A stretch of DNA of 64,000 nt, from contig JAATFQ010000175.1 in NCBI GenBank assembly GCA_015655115.1, positions 1-64,000 of the forward strand, read 5' to 3'. How positions within the stretch are numbered: position 1 is the first letter of the stretch; every line of letters starts with the position of its first letter. Under the pieces are notes generated by a model, which saw nothing but the letters and a program-made list of their open reading frames with translations, did no database searches and was not told the origin of the DNA. Made by a program: the position numbers and the translations under genes. The DNA comes from Sphingobacteriales bacterium (GTDB lineage Bacteria; Bacteroidota; Bacteroidia; Sphingobacteriales; Sphingobacteriaceae). Below, piece by piece: positions 36,608-46,772 of this stretch.

Positions 36608-38413
36608 TTATTCTGTTTTTGCTCTGAAATAATCCAGCAGCGTTTTTAATTGTGCCTTGTTTACTACCTGTGCCAACTCGCTTTCACTTGCCTCTTTAAT
36701 TCTTTTAACGGATTTAAACTGTCTCAGCAGATTATCGGCAGTGGTTTTTCCGATGCCGGAAATAGCCTCCAGTTGTGTTTTCAGGGTTCCCTGATCTCTT
36801 TTCTTTCTGTGAAAAGTAATTCCAAAGCGGTGTGCTTCATCGCGAAGCTGCTGGATTACCTTTAATGTTTCTGACTTTTTATCCAGGTGTAAAGGATAGC
36901 TGTCTCCCGGATAATATAATTCCTCCAGCCGTTTCGCAATTCCAATAACGGTAACTTTTTTATCAATACCGAGCTTTTTAAGACTGCTTACGGCTGATGA
37001 TAGCTGCCCTTTACCTCCGTCAATGATGATGAGCTGAGGCAATGTGCCCTCTTCCTCAAGCATGCGCTTATAGCGCCTGTAAACGGCTTCTTCCATTGTG
37101 GCAAAATCATTAGGCCCTTCAACTGTCTTTACATTGAAGTGCCGGTAGTCTTTTTTGGATGGTTTTGCGTCTTTGAAGACAACAATAGCGGAAACAGGAT
37201 ACTGTCCCTGAAAGTTGGAATTATCAAAGCATTCTATATGTACAGGGAGCTGCGTAAGCATCAGGTCTTTCTGCATCTGAGTTAATATGCGTTCTGATCT
37301 AAGGTCAGGATTAAGTTTTTCGTACTGATTGAGCTTCTCCCTTTTAAAGAAGAGCACATTTTTATGTGAAAGATCCAGCAGGTTTTTTTTCTCACCAAGC
37401 TTAGGGACGGTAAACTTCAGATTTTCATCTGCTATAGTGAGCTCAAAAGGAACAATAATCTCTCTTGATGTACTGTTGAACTTGGTGCGGAATTCAGTAA
37501 TAGCTATACTAAGCAGCTCCTCATCAGATTCATCCAGCTTTTTTTTGATTTCGATTGTCTGTGTCTGAATGATACTGCCATTCATGATCTTGAGGTAGTT
37601 GACGAAGGCATAGCGTTCATCTGAAGCAATGCTGACTACATCGACATTGGTAATTGAGCTGTTTACTACAGTAGACTTGCTTTGGTATTTTTCCAGCACC
37701 AGTAATTTTCGCTGGTATTGATGTGCATATTCAAAATTCAACTCTGCAACAGCATTTTTAATGATCTGTTTTACCTCGCGGATCACATTACTGATCTTCC
37801 CGTTGAGGATATCTTTTATTTCTTCAATACTTTGATCATAATCTTCAGCCGGCTGAAATGCCTGGCATGGGCATTTGCAGTTGCCGATCTGGTATTCCAG
37901 GCACACTTTAAATTTCCCGCTTTCGATATTCTCCTGGGTAAGGGGCAGATTGCAGGTGCGGAGTGGATATGTTTCCTTAATCAGGTCAAGAATAGTATGC
38001 ATCATACCTACAGAGGCATATGGCCCAAAATAGGTAGAGCCGTCCTTCACCATTTTCCTTGTCCAGTATAAACGTGGGAATGGTTCTTTTTTGATAATAA
38101 TCCATGGATAGGTCTTATCATCTTTAAGCATGATATTATACCGGGGCTGATGTTTTTTGATCAGGCTGTTTTCCAGCAGCCATGCATCGATTTCGGTATC
38201 TACTATGGTAAAAGTTATCTTGCGGATCTTAGAAACCAGTACTTTGGTCTTACCGTTCATCTGGTTATCCTGATTGAAATAGGAGCCCACACGGTTTCTC
38301 AGATCTTTGGCCTTGCCGATATAAATCAGTATTTCATCCTGGTCCCAGTATTGATAGATCCCGGGCTTATGTGGAATATCGGCTAATGCCTTTTTGTAAT
38401 CAAAAGCGCTCAT
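36608..38413 (-). CDS. uvrC: Excinuclease ABC subunit C
   Basis: 601 residues. The N-terminal GIY-YIG nuclease domain (GIYQYWDQDEILIYIGKAKDLRNRV), a Cys-rich linker (CLEYQIGNCKCPCQAF), a UvrB-binding UVR motif near 205-240, the C-terminal RNase-H-like nuclease (FDNSNFQGQYPVSAIVVFKD ... IIDGGKGQL) and a helix-hairpin-helix (ISGIGKTTADNLL) are all present. It makes both incisions in nucleotide excision repair. Its ATG directly follows the stop codon of the PBP1A gene with no gap. Confidence 0.97.
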   Translation of the reverse strand: MSAFDYKKALADIPHKPGIYQYWDQDEILIYIGKAKDLRNRVGSYFNQDNQMNGKTKVLVSKIRKITFTIVDTEIDAWLLENSLIKKHQPRYNIMLKDDKTYPWIIIKKEPFPRLYWTRKMVKDGSTYFGPYASVGMMHTILDLIKETYPLRTCNLPLTQENIESGKFKVCLEYQIGNCKCPCQAFQPAEDYDQSIEEIKDILNGKISNVIREVKQIIKNAVAELNFEYAHQYQRKLLVLEKYQSKSTVVNSSITNVDVVSIASDERYAFVNYLKIMNGSIIQTQTIEIKKKLDESDEELLSIAITEFRTKFNSTSREIIVPFELTIADENLKFTVPKLGEKKNLLDLSHKNVLFFKREKLNQYEKLNPDLRSERILTQMQKDLMLTQLPVHIECFDNSNFQGQYPVSAIVVFKDAKPSKKDYRHFNVKTVEGPNDFATMEEAVYRRYKRMLEEEGTLPQLIIIDGGKGQLSSAVSSLKKLGIDKKVTVIGIAKRLEELYYPGDSYPLHLDKKSETLKVIQQLRDEAHRFGITFHRKKRDQGTLKTQLEAISGIGKTTADNLLRQFKSVKRIKEASESELAQVVNKAQLKTLLDYFRAKTE

Positions 38414-40639
38414 TTAAAACCCTAACTTCTGGTCCAATTCTGTCGTATCTGTTTGCTGTTGCTGATATTGATTGCAGTCGTATGTGATAGATACCCCATT
38501 TTTAGGCATTTCAAAATCACCTTTGCTTACTTTAAGCTTTGGATTGGCATATACTTTTTTCAGAAAGCCTCCAAAAATAGGCAATGCAGTTTTGGCACCC
38601 TCACCCTGGGTGGTATTGATAAAGTGAAATGCACGGTCCTCACAACCTGTCCACACACCCGCAACGAGGTCTGGAGTGATCCCAACAAACCAGCCATCAG
38701 AGTTATTCTGTGTAGTTCCTGTTTTACCACCCACAGGATTTTTGATGCCAAATTTGCTGATCAGGCTGTATCCATAGCCATTTCTAACCACACCTTCCAG
38801 CATACGTGTCATTACATAAGCCACTTCTTCATTCATTGCCGGATGTTTTTGCGGTGTTTGGGAGAATAAAACTACGCCATTCTTATCTTCAATTTTTAAA
38901 ATGTACGTTGGCTGTGTCCATATCCCTTTGTTGGCGAACACAGAATAGGCGCCTACCATATCAAATACAGATGCATCAAATGTGCCCAGTGCGATAGAAG
39001 GATAGGCGGGTACATTGGAAGTAATACCCATTTTTTTTGCCAGTGTAGCCACGGCTGTTGGTCCTACCTGTTTCATCAGGAAAGCAGCGATAAAGTTTTG
39101 TGAATATGCCAGCGCTTTTTGCAGCGTAATATATCCTGGTAAAGTACCGCCGGATTTTGGGGTCCATGGTGCACTGCCGGGAACTTCTATGGTTACAGGT
39201 TCATTTAACACCTGGTAACAAGGTGAATATCCATTTTCTATAGCTACAGAATAGGTAAATGGTTTTGCAGTAGATCCCACTTGTCTGGTACCCATCTTTA
39301 CCTGGTCGTATTTGAAATGTTCATAGTTAATACCTCCAACCCATGCTTTGACATATCCTGTTTTTGGATCCATGGCCATCATGGCATTTCTCAATAATAA
39401 TTTATAATACTTAACAGAGTCAATAGGCTTCATCAGTGTATCAATATCGCCCTTCCAGGTGAAAATACTCATTTCTACAGGCGTGTTGAAATCAGTTTTG
39501 ATCTCATCATCCGATTTCCCTTCCAGTTGGAGGGCTTTGTAACGGTCAGACCTTTTCATTCCCTGGTCGATCTGTAATTCTTTATCTTTAAACGGATTCT
39601 TACCTTTCCAGCTTTTAAGGAATTGGGCCTGCAGGAGCTTCATCGCTTCTTTTTGTGCTTCTTCTGCATATACCTGCATATCGTAGTTGATCGTTGTGAT
39701 AACCCTTAGTCCATCTCTGTCCAAATCATATGGGGTACCATCTGCTTTGAGAATAGAGCGCTCCACAAAAATCCTTTTGATATCATTTTTAAGCACAGCC
39801 CTGAAATAAGGGGCAATTCCGTCATTTACCGTTGCGGCATTAAATTGCAGGTTAAGAGGCGTTTGTTTTTGTGTCTCAAAGTCCTGTTCAGTCAGCATAC
39901 CTTCTTTAACCATGTTGGACATCACCGTATTCCGGCGGGCCAGAGATCTTTCCGGATTCCGGGTGGGAGAATACCTGGTAATACCTTTTTGCAATCCAAC
40001 CAGCGTTGCTGCCTGTGGTACGGTAAGCTTATCGGGGGTGGTATTAAAATATACTCTTGCAGCAGATTTAATACCGAAGGCCTGGTTACCAAAATCGACT
40101 GTATTCAAGTACATGGTAATAATTTCTTCTTTGGTGTAGTTCCTTTCCAGCTTAACGGCGACAATCCATTCCTGGAATTTTTGCATCAGGCGTTTAAAAA
40201 CATTGCGCTGCCTTCCCTCTTCAGAAAAAAGGTTAAGTGCCAGCTGTTGTGTGATTGTACTTGCCCCCTGTTTCTTGCCTATCAGATTGTAGAAAATAAT
40301 AGTGAACGTACGCTTAAAGTCTATTCCGGAGTGTTCTTTAAAACGGGTATCTTCAGTTGAAATCAGCGCATTGATCACATTTGGTGAGATCTCAGTATAA
40401 GTTACATTAGAGCGGTTTTGCACGAAATAGGTACCCAGTACTCTTTTATCTTCGGTTAATATTTCTGTGGCCTGGTTACTTTTAGGATGCTCTATATCCC
40501 TGAATGAAGGCAAAGGGCCAAATAGGCTGAAGCCAATGGCAATGATAAAGAGAGAAAAGAGCACCAGTGCCCCGATTAATATTTTCCAGAGTGTCAGGTT
40601 GTAATGTTTTATCTCTGCAGCTGAAATATCTTTGGTCAT
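38414..40639 (-). CDS. Penicillin-binding protein 1A (transglycosylase/transpeptidase)
   Basis: 741 residues, class A PBP. A short cytoplasmic tail and one helix (about 15-40) lead to a GT51 glycosyltransferase domain (EDTRFKEHSGIDFKRTF and GASTITQQLALNLF). The transpeptidase domain has SxxK (GSTAKPFTYS, Ser about 455), SxN (YSQNF) and KTG (GGKTGTTQNNSDGWF). It polymerises and cross-links peptidoglycan. The start overlaps the stop of the SprE-like gene by 4 bases and uvrC follows at once. Confidence 0.96.
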   Translation of the reverse strand: MTKDISAAEIKHYNLTLWKILIGALVLFSLFIIAIGFSLFGPLPSFRDIEHPKSNQATEILTEDKRVLGTYFVQNRSNVTYTEISPNVINALISTEDTRFKEHSGIDFKRTFTIIFYNLIGKKQGASTITQQLALNLFSEEGRQRNVFKRLMQKFQEWIVAVKLERNYTKEEIITMYLNTVDFGNQAFGIKSAARVYFNTTPDKLTVPQAATLVGLQKGITRYSPTRNPERSLARRNTVMSNMVKEGMLTEQDFETQKQTPLNLQFNAATVNDGIAPYFRAVLKNDIKRIFVERSILKADGTPYDLDRDGLRVITTINYDMQVYAEEAQKEAMKLLQAQFLKSWKGKNPFKDKELQIDQGMKRSDRYKALQLEGKSDDEIKTDFNTPVEMSIFTWKGDIDTLMKPIDSVKYYKLLLRNAMMAMDPKTGYVKAWVGGINYEHFKYDQVKMGTRQVGSTAKPFTYSVAIENGYSPCYQVLNEPVTIEVPGSAPWTPKSGGTLPGYITLQKALAYSQNFIAAFLMKQVGPTAVATLAKKMGITSNVPAYPSIALGTFDASVFDMVGAYSVFANKGIWTQPTYILKIEDKNGVVLFSQTPQKHPAMNEEVAYVMTRMLEGVVRNGYGYSLISKFGIKNPVGGKTGTTQNNSDGWFVGITPDLVAGVWTGCEDRAFHFINTTQGEGAKTALPIFGGFLKKVYANPKLKVSKGDFEMPKNGVSITYDCNQYQQQQTDTTELDQKLGF

Positions 40640-43404
40640 TTTGCGTAATTATTTTTGAAGAATTCTAAGTATTGGGTTACGACACCTTTGCTCTGAAGTT
40701 TTTCGAAATTTTCCTTACTGATGATGAAACTGGAATAGATGCCAGCAGGTACTTTCATAATTTGTTTCAGATAAGGTATTATTCCTTCAGCGTAACTTTT
40801 TACTTCTGCAAAACTACTAAAGTTCCCTATATATATCAGTTGATCATTGTCAAATTCTAATAATCGATGCTTTAGTCCGCTATCTGCATAATTTCCCCTG
40901 TTAAACTGGCCAATTCCGAAGCGTGAGGAGCTCAGTGTAAGGCTGGCATCTTCCACATCAATTACAAAGTAATAAGTTTCAGAAATTGCGGTACTGAATA
41001 TTTCTCCGGGTTGCACGGGTTTGTTTGCTGTATGATTCCCACTCTCCGGTGTAGGAGGTATTATTTCAGGTAGTGCAGTGCTTAGCAATGCTGCTACAGG
41101 TTGTGCAGCCGGGTTGACGGCTTTCCTGGCTGCCAGGATCGGAGGAGCATAAAAACGGGGCTCATTGCTATCGAAATCTGGCAGGGCAACCTTTCTTTTT
41201 CTGAATTCTCCTATATGCTGCGCGATATAAGCAAGATGGTCATTGATGAGCGGGACGATTATCCTGTCTTCAGGATACTGTTCGGTAATCTGTCTGAATG
41301 CTTTTACTAAACTGTCCACTGGTTGCATTCTTCCAATGGCAATAGCTTTAAGGTATGCAGCTTGTGTATTGATCTCATTGCCTGGATATTCGGAAGCTAT
41401 AGCATTCGCACCTGTGATCACCTGAGGAAATTGCTTCTCCTCGTATTTACTGAAAAGGGTATTATATTTTTGTAGTACTGCAACCTGCATTTCAGACTGT
41501 CTGACTGAAAATTGAGGATCTTTAATCGTTTTGGCATAAATGCTGTTTGGAAATTGGTTGAGCACTAAGTCTTTGTATTTGTTGCTTTTTACAGGATCAC
41601 TATTTTTGTTTGCCAGATACAAACTATAATAAATAGATGGCAGCCGGTTATTTTGTGGGAAACGTGTTAGCAGGAGTTCGTAAATTCTGATCGCTTCCTG
41701 CTGATCGTTCAGCTCCTGCAGGTAGAAATTAGCGATTTCATCATATGCGCCAATTATTTTCTGATTTGACTGTGCGAGCGAATCTGCCGAAAGTGGAAGT
41801 GCCTGCAGATATTGGCTGATCTCATTCATATTGGCTGTTGTTTTCGTATACTGAATACTGACAGGCACTATGGTGGAGTCTTCTGCTCTCGCTATATTTT
41901 CAGCAGTACTCTGAGCAGAAGATTTTATACTTTGGCGCCAGTTATCTTCTAAAGCTCTGTTTCCCCATCTTTTCAGGAAGTCTGAGTAGCCATTGGAGAT
42001 GGCAGTATTGTTATTAAAATAAAAGGTGCTCTGAGCGGAAGTACCAGGTGATAAAAGCCCAAGAGGTACTGGTTGGTTAGCAGGGGCTGCTGTCTCCAGT
42101 CTGAGTGCTGCCTTCGTTTTGGCATTGATTATTTTTTGAATCCTTGCAACGCGTTCATCTGCCGGGGTTGCTGCGAGCAGCTGAAGTGTATCCTGCATAG
42201 ATATAATACCATATCTCTTGGTCAGGTATTCCAGATTCTGGCTTTTTTTTAATACCAGTGCATAGCCTGCATAGTTTTTAGGTAAGGTGCTCACCGCACT
42301 GTCATAGTACAGTTTTGCCTTCAGAAAGTCGTGCATTTCTTTGAAATTCAAATCTGCAATCTTAAGATATGATAGGCCTTTCTGGTATCTGTTTTTTGTA
42401 CTATTGCGGACAGAGAGGTTATAATACTTTTCGGCCGCCGGATAGTCACTGTCGCCTGCATAGCTTTCAGCAACCTGGAAGTAAATCTGGTCTTTGTAGT
42501 CCAGATTTTTATCGTCTTTCAGCAATACCAGTAATTGTTTTTTTCTGTTTAATTTTTCACCGTTAAGGAAGCCATTGATTTTAATTTTGTTGAGATTCGC
42601 ATTAAAGTACAATTCAAAGGCTGCATTGCTTTTCTGTACTTCAGTATAATTGCGCAGCGCTTCCTGATAATTTTTTTGTTTTTCATACAGCTGGGCGAGG
42701 ATGTAGGTCCACCTGATGCGGTTACGTTTCAGCTCTGATTCCTTAACTGCTCTTTCCAGCATGGGTATTGCCTGTTCTATTTTATCCTGATAGATATACA
42801 TTTGGGCAATGGTGGCCATAGGCTCAGCGGTATGTGCTTTTACCAAGGGCAGGTTGTTGTAAACGGTATCCAGCAGCAGAGCGGCATCCGTTAAGTTATT
42901 CAACTGCATCAGGCATCTCGCTTTCCAGGTTATTGCACTCATCAGCACATCCGGATCATTTGCATAAGTTTTGGCCGTATAGTCGAAAAACTCCTGTGCT
43001 ATAAAATAATTTGCTTTAAGATAATTGCTCTTTCCTAGTAAAAGATAAGATTCATCGATATAATTGCTGAACGATTTCTCGGCAATGATAACCCTGGCCT
43101 TTACGATGACAGCGTCCAGTTCCTTTTCGTTTGGCTGAGGAGCTGCAACAGCAGAAGGGTTGAACTTTTCCGGATTGGTATATACGGGTAAAATGTCATT
43201 GTAATTATCTTCGTAGCTTTGGTATAATACCTCTTCATAATTGTTCAGGATCAGGTTTGAATTATAGATGTAATTATACCTTGCGGTAAGATTCTGCATT
43301 CCCCTGCTCATGGCAGTATCTTTTTGGCTGCCGCATGCAAAAAGGAAACAGCTTCCTATATAAAATAAGAGTAACTTTAAATTTAATTGGCTGGAATTCT
43401 TCAA
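40636..43404 (-). CDS. sprE: SprE/PorW-like TPR lipoprotein (type IX secretion)
   Basis: 922 residues. The lipoprotein signal is followed by FLFAC, a lipobox. The body is TPR repeats across most of the protein (FSNYIDESYLLLGKSNYLKANYFIAQEFFDYTAKTY; YLKAIAIGRM), with a Pro/Ala-rich stretch near 770-800 and a C-terminal domain with a SPOR-like look. Size, lipid anchor and repeats match SprE of Flavobacterium and PorW of Porphyromonas, needed for type IX secretion. The gene symbol is by resemblance. It is the first gene of an operon with PBP1A and uvrC. Confidence 0.8.
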   Translation of the reverse strand: MKNSSQLNLKLLLFYIGSCFLFACGSQKDTAMSRGMQNLTARYNYIYNSNLILNNYEEVLYQSYEDNYNDILPVYTNPEKFNPSAVAAPQPNEKELDAVIVKARVIIAEKSFSNYIDESYLLLGKSNYLKANYFIAQEFFDYTAKTYANDPDVLMSAITWKARCLMQLNNLTDAALLLDTVYNNLPLVKAHTAEPMATIAQMYIYQDKIEQAIPMLERAVKESELKRNRIRWTYILAQLYEKQKNYQEALRNYTEVQKSNAAFELYFNANLNKIKINGFLNGEKLNRKKQLLVLLKDDKNLDYKDQIYFQVAESYAGDSDYPAAEKYYNLSVRNSTKNRYQKGLSYLKIADLNFKEMHDFLKAKLYYDSAVSTLPKNYAGYALVLKKSQNLEYLTKRYGIISMQDTLQLLAATPADERVARIQKIINAKTKAALRLETAAPANQPVPLGLLSPGTSAQSTFYFNNNTAISNGYSDFLKRWGNRALEDNWRQSIKSSAQSTAENIARAEDSTIVPVSIQYTKTTANMNEISQYLQALPLSADSLAQSNQKIIGAYDEIANFYLQELNDQQEAIRIYELLLTRFPQNNRLPSIYYSLYLANKNSDPVKSNKYKDLVLNQFPNSIYAKTIKDPQFSVRQSEMQVAVLQKYNTLFSKYEEKQFPQVITGANAIASEYPGNEINTQAAYLKAIAIGRMQPVDSLVKAFRQITEQYPEDRIIVPLINDHLAYIAQHIGEFRKRKVALPDFDSNEPRFYAPPILAARKAVNPAAQPVAALLSTALPEIIPPTPESGNHTANKPVQPGEIFSTAISETYYFVIDVEDASLTLSSSRFGIGQFNRGNYADSGLKHRLLEFDNDQLIYIGNFSSFAEVKSYAEGIIPYLKQIMKVPAGIYSSFIISKENFEKLQSKGVVTQYLEFFKNNYAK

Positions 43405-43508
43405 AATGTTTTCGAGTCAGTACTTAAAAGGATAGAATGTATGTAAAATATTTTATTCCCCAATATTTCTAAATAAAGGTAGATTAATTATTTATAGAAT
43501 ATACGAGA

Positions 43509-43727
43509 ATGGACAACGAAGAGAAAGATAAAAGTTCGGCAACTTATGTAAAATACACCAGTATGGGATTTCAGATGCTGGTGATTATAGGTGTATTTGC
43601 CTTTGCGGGAAATAAAATTGATCATTACCGCGGGAGCAAAACACCACTTTTCACTGCTCTGTTAAGTTTGATAGGTGTAGTTATTTCACTTTATCAGGTG
43701 ATACGGCAGCTGAATGCTAAAAAGTAA
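43509..43727 (+). CDS. AtpZ/AtpI-like small membrane protein
   Basis: 72 residues with two helices (about 19-36 and 46-63). Its start (MDNEEKDKSSATYVKYTSMGFQM) fits the AtpZ/AtpI family of F-ATPase assembly proteins that aid Mg2+/Ca2+ uptake or c-ring assembly. It is the first gene of the ATP synthase operon and is followed by a second small membrane protein. Confidence 0.8.
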   Translation: MDNEEKDKSSATYVKYTSMGFQMLVIIGVFAFAGNKIDHYRGSKTPLFTALLSLIGVVISLYQVIRQLNAKK

Positions 43728-43749
43728 TTCAAGATCCGGCTGTTTTTTA

Positions 43750-43757
43750 TATTTTTG
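43750..43757 (+). promoter_or_regulatory. -7-like element inside the ATP synthase operon
   Basis: TATTTTTG matches TAnnTTTG, 13 bp before the TTG start of the next gene. No -33 TTG is evident, so its use is uncertain. Confidence 0.25.
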
Positions 43758-43770
43758 TTAAAAAATAGCT

Positions 43771-44157
43771 TTGAGTATACGTAAGTTTTCCCTCTACTAC
43801 CTGGTCTATAGCTTGCTGCTGGCAGCAATAGTTTTCCTGATGACAAGTGTTTTTAAGGATACAGATCTGATCGTCGATAAATTCTGGCTGATCTTTTTTT
43901 TCCTGGGTGGACTGACCTATATTGCATATGTTGTAGCTTCCAGCGGCATTAAAAAGAACCCTGAAATAGGTGTAATGACAATAATGGGGTCTATTGTGAT
44001 TAAAATCATATTTTCATTAGCTTTCGTACTGATTTACAGTATAAATACGGGTGATAAAGGTCACATTTTTATATTAAATTTTTTTTCTTTATATTTCTTG
44101 TTCAGCTTCTTTGAAATATACTCCCTGTTATGTAACTTGCGCCACCAAAATAAATAG
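43771..44157 (+). CDS. Small membrane protein of the ATP synthase operon
   Basis: 128 residues starting at a TTG (MSIRKFSLYYLVYSLLLAAI); no in-frame ATG is found before the end of the first helix. Four membrane helices fill the protein. It has the position and size of a second AtpI-like assembly factor between the AtpZ-like gene and atpB. No characterised homologue is recognised. Confidence 0.75.
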   Translation: MSIRKFSLYYLVYSLLLAAIVFLMTSVFKDTDLIVDKFWLIFFFLGGLTYIAYVVASSGIKKNPEIGVMTIMGSIVIKIIFSLAFVLIYSINTGDKGHIFILNFFSLYFLFSFFEIYSLLCNLRHQNK

Positions 44158-44173
44158 TAAAATCTGCGAGTAA

Positions 44174-45307
44174 ATGGATTGTAACCACGTTTTTGATTTC
44201 AAAGTGAAAAGGTTAATTGTTGTTGTTGCGCTTTTATCAGCGTTTTTATCTATAAGGTCAAGCGCCTATGCGCAGACCGATAGCCTCGCTGCTGTAGCCG
44301 GTAATGAGGTTCCTTCCACTGAAGTTCATGCTGAGGGCGCAGGTCACGGTGCCCCGGGCGGAGAAGAGAAATTTGAACCGACAAAAGTGATTGTGGAGCA
44401 CATTGCGGATTCGCACATGTGGCATATGTGGGGTGAGACTTCTATCCCTCTTCCTGTAATTGTATATACAGCCAACGGCGGACTGGATTTATTTTCTTCA
44501 GCTCATTTTCATCATGGCAAAGAAGATTATAAAGGAGCTGTAAACACTTATCGTCTGGTAGAAGATAAGGTGAAAGTTGTGGGAGCGGACGGAAAAATAG
44601 ATGAGGCAGCTTCCGCTTCACTGATTGATATTTCAATCACCAAAAATGTGGCGGCTATGTTTGTTTCCGTTGTGGTTATCCTGCTGGTGTTTATCTCAGC
44701 AGCCGGAGCTTATAAAAGGCGTACTGGTAAAGGGCCGAGAGGAATACAATCCATCGTTGAACCTTTTATTGTTTTTGTGAGAGATGATATTGCCCGTCCT
44801 AATATCGGCCACAAGTATGCTAAATTCATGCCTTACCTGCTGACCATATTTTTCTTTATCTGGATTAATAATATGCTGGGCCTGATCCCTATATTTCCGG
44901 GAGGTGCCAATGTTACGGGTAACATTGCATTAACACTTGTACTTTCCGTGGCTACCCTGATTATTGTCAATCTGAATGGTAACAAACATTACTGGAAACA
45001 CATCTTTTTTCCTGACGTTCCATTCTGGTTATGGCCACTAATGGTCGTTGTTGAAGTAGTAGGTGTAATTTCAAAGCCCTTCGCATTGATGATTCGTTTG
45101 TTTGCAAACATCACTGCAGGCCACATTATCGTATTAAGTTTAATCTCTTTAATATTTATCTTTAAAACAATGGCAATTGCTCCGGTATCTATCGCATTTG
45201 TATTGTTTATGGATGTACTGGAGTTATTGGTAGCATTTTTACAGGCGTTTATTTTTACATTGCTTACTGCTTTATTTATCGGTATGGCAGTAGATGAGCA
45301 CCATTAA
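44174..45307 (+). CDS. atpB: ATP synthase F0 subunit a
   Basis: 377 residues. A signal peptide-like N-terminus (ending about SAYAQ) and a long periplasmic insert rich in His/Glu precede the five- or six-helix core, as is usual in Bacteroidota. The proton-path Arg is in the helix FALMIRLFANITAGHI. The subunit forms the half-channels beside the c-ring. It lies 47 bp before atpE. Confidence 0.95.
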   Translation: MDCNHVFDFKVKRLIVVVALLSAFLSIRSSAYAQTDSLAAVAGNEVPSTEVHAEGAGHGAPGGEEKFEPTKVIVEHIADSHMWHMWGETSIPLPVIVYTANGGLDLFSSAHFHHGKEDYKGAVNTYRLVEDKVKVVGADGKIDEAASASLIDISITKNVAAMFVSVVVILLVFISAAGAYKRRTGKGPRGIQSIVEPFIVFVRDDIARPNIGHKYAKFMPYLLTIFFFIWINNMLGLIPIFPGGANVTGNIALTLVLSVATLIIVNLNGNKHYWKHIFFPDVPFWLWPLMVVVEVVGVISKPFALMIRLFANITAGHIIVLSLISLIFIFKTMAIAPVSIAFVLFMDVLELLVAFLQAFIFTLLTALFIGMAVDEHH

Positions 45308-45342
45308 TATTAAATAGAAACCTTTTTTTACAAATTATATAA

Positions 45343-45570
<228 letters not shown>

Positions 45571-45655
45571 TTCAAACTGAAAATTTTAAGCAGGTATTTG
45601 GCGATTGGCCATTTACCTGCTTTAATATAGAAAACAAGTTTAAAAGTATCATATA

Positions 45656-46150
45656 ATGGAATTAGTAACCCCGAGCATTGGAATAATTTTTTGGACAGTT
45701 ATAGCGTTTGTCTTCTTATTAATATTACTGAGGATATTTGCCTGGAAACCTATACTGGAAGCAATCAGAGAACGTGAGCAATCAATCGATGACGCTTTAA
45801 ACCAGGCTGAACTTGCAAAAGTTGAGATGAGCCGTTTAACTGCTCAAAATGAGGAATTGATGAAATCAGCACGTGCTGAACGTGACCTGATCCTTAAAGA
45901 GGCGAAAACGCTGAAGGATAACATTGTTAACGAAGCTAAAACACAAGCTCATAATGAAGGTGTTAAACTGATTGAGAAAGCAAGGATTGAAATTGATAAC
46001 CAGAAGAAAGCTGCTTTAGCCGAATTGAAAGATCAGGTTTCTACACTTTCAATTGAAATTGCGGAACGCGTATTGCGTGGCCAGTTATCTGACAAAGCTA
46101 AGCAACAGGATTTAGTTGCAAATTTGTTGAAAGAGGTTGAGCTAAACTAA
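45656..46150 (+). CDS. atpF: ATP synthase F0 subunit b
   Basis: 164 residues: one N-terminal membrane helix (GIIFWTVIAFVFLLILLRIF) and a long charged coiled coil that forms the peripheral stator. It follows atpE by 85 bp and precedes atpH by 28 bp. Confidence 0.95.
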   Translation: MELVTPSIGIIFWTVIAFVFLLILLRIFAWKPILEAIREREQSIDDALNQAELAKVEMSRLTAQNEELMKSARAERDLILKEAKTLKDNIVNEAKTQAHNEGVKLIEKARIEIDNQKKAALAELKDQVSTLSIEIAERVLRGQLSDKAKQQDLVANLLKEVELN

Positions 46151-46178
46151 TTACTTGTTTTAGTTAAAGAAAATTAAA

Positions 46179-46727
46179 ATGTCACAAAATAAAGCATCAG
46201 CCAGATACGCCAAATCGTTAATTGATCTCTCTATTGAGCAAAAAGCTTTTGAAGAAATCAGAAATGATATGGTACTTATTGAGCAGACTATCGACAAAAA
46301 CAGCTTATTGGAGGCTATCCTCCAAAACCCTGTGATCCCTTTGGGTAAGAAGTCCGGTATTTTAGATCAGATCTTCGGCGATAAGATCCATGCTGTCACC
46401 AGGTCTTTTCTAAAGTTAGTGGTTAATAAAGGCCGGTCTGCCATTTTATTTGATACCACAAAGGCTTTCGTTACGCAATATAATCTGATCAAAGGTATCG
46501 TTACTGCTGAAGTTTCGTCGGCCAGTGCTCTTACTGACGAAAACAGAGCTGAAATAATTGCTGTAGTTGCAAAGGAAACAGGTGCAAACCAGGTGCTCAT
46601 TAAAGAAAAGGTAAATGAAGACCTTATCGGTGGTTTCATCCTTAAAGTTGGTGACAAACAGTTTGACGCCAGTATTGCAGGCAGCTTGAATAAATTAAAA
46701 AAGGAATTGTCATTGGTAACAATGTAA
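46179..46727 (+). CDS. atpH: ATP synthase F1 subunit delta
   Basis: 182 residues of the OSCP/delta family: an N-terminal helical domain (ASARYAKSLIDLSIEQ) and a C-terminal segment (GGFILKVGDKQFDASIAGSLNKLKKEL). It links the b stator to the alpha3beta3 head. The spacing to atpA is 45 bp. Confidence 0.94.
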   Translation: MSQNKASARYAKSLIDLSIEQKAFEEIRNDMVLIEQTIDKNSLLEAILQNPVIPLGKKSGILDQIFGDKIHAVTRSFLKLVVNKGRSAILFDTTKAFVTQYNLIKGIVTAEVSSASALTDENRAEIIAVVAKETGANQVLIKEKVNEDLIGGFILKVGDKQFDASIAGSLNKLKKELSLVTM

Positions 46728-46772
46728 TCCTGAATAACCAAATAAGAATTACAAAAGAAATAACATAAAACT

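Noticed and set aside
39845-40360. 171-residue + strand ORF inside the PBP1A gene
   Set aside because: It is antisense to a well-supported penicillin-binding protein and shows no domain of its own.
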